From assembly GCA_900545995.1 (NCBI GenBank), contig URBM01000111.1, positions 1-6,165 on the forward strand: 6,165 bases of DNA. The letters are read 5' to 3'. This DNA comes from an uncultured Collinsella sp. GTDB lineage: Bacteria; Actinomycetota; Coriobacteriia; Coriobacteriales; Coriobacteriaceae. Within the stretch, counting starts at the first letter, position 1. Each line of letters begins with the position of its first letter. Shown here piece by piece: positions 6,120 through 6,165 of the stretch. A program made the position numbers and the translations under genes. The notes under the pieces are model-generated. The model worked only from the letters and a program-made list of their open reading frames with translations. It did no database searches and was not told the DNA's origin.

Positions 6120-6165
6120 CTGTCTCTTATACACATCTCCGAGCCCACGAGACATCTCAGGATCT
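6120..6165 (-). other. Illumina Nextera read-2 adapter with i7 index (synthetic, not genomic)
   Basis: Bases 6120-6138 are the mosaic end CTGTCTCTTATACACATCT and 6139-6153 (CCGAGCCCACGAGAC) the Nextera read-2 overhang. Bases 6154-6161 (ATCTCAGG) are at the i7 index position, and I recall this string as a standard i7 index. Bases 6162-6165 begin the P7 primer. The insert ends at 6119. Confidence 0.98.

Overview
The window is a short assembled contig, not an intact genomic stretch. Bases 1-48 and 6120-6165 are Illumina Nextera library adapter: transposon mosaic ends plus eight-base sequences that I recognise as i5 and i7 indices. Real insert DNA is therefore about 49-6119, and both outermost genes are cut by the contig ends. 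The coding content suggests an anaerobic gut actinobacterium of the Coriobacteriia. I infer this from GC content, from a Gram-positive MacAB/YknXYZ-type exporter without a TolC partner, and from the style of the L,D-transpeptidase. A Collinsella-like source for the right part is a guess that a database search must settle.

Left region (49 to about 1031, visibly GC-richer; two 60-base rows I counted are 67% and 70% G+C). It holds the last 26 codons of a gene resembling precorrin-8X methylmutase (CobH/CbiC). This overlaps by four bases a complete precorrin-6A reductase (CobK/CbiJ), so it is a piece of a corrin-ring biosynthesis operon read on the + strand. Two back-to-back GC hairpins follow the cobK stop. 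After them comes a degenerate IS21-type IstA transposase scrap with an in-frame stop.

Junction (about 1020-1113). The transposase scrap breaks off and a 70-base imperfect palindrome (1032-1101) begins. Composition and coding strand both change here. This may be a real rearrangement edge or a chimeric assembly join through a repeated palindrome.

Right region (1114-6119, all on the - strand; two rows I counted are both 58% G+C and one is 48%). In transcription order it carries a 5'-truncated membrane-anchored YkuD L,D-transpeptidase, then a hairpin with an overlapping TATAAT, then a three-gene exporter operon. The operon encodes a HlyD/MacA-type adaptor, a MacB/LolD-type ABC ATPase and a MacB/FtsX-type permease. 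The exporter genes overlap by 1 and 4 bases and are surely translated together. The likely assembly is adaptor, ATPase dimer and permease dimer, moving a peptide, lipid or drug-like substrate out of the membrane. The neighbouring transpeptidase cross-links or modifies peptidoglycan, so the right half looks like a cell-envelope module.

I found no tRNA, rRNA, CRISPR array or intact mobile element. I see no convincing undescribed system; the strongest unusual signals are the adapter-bounded ends, the composition break and the palindrome.
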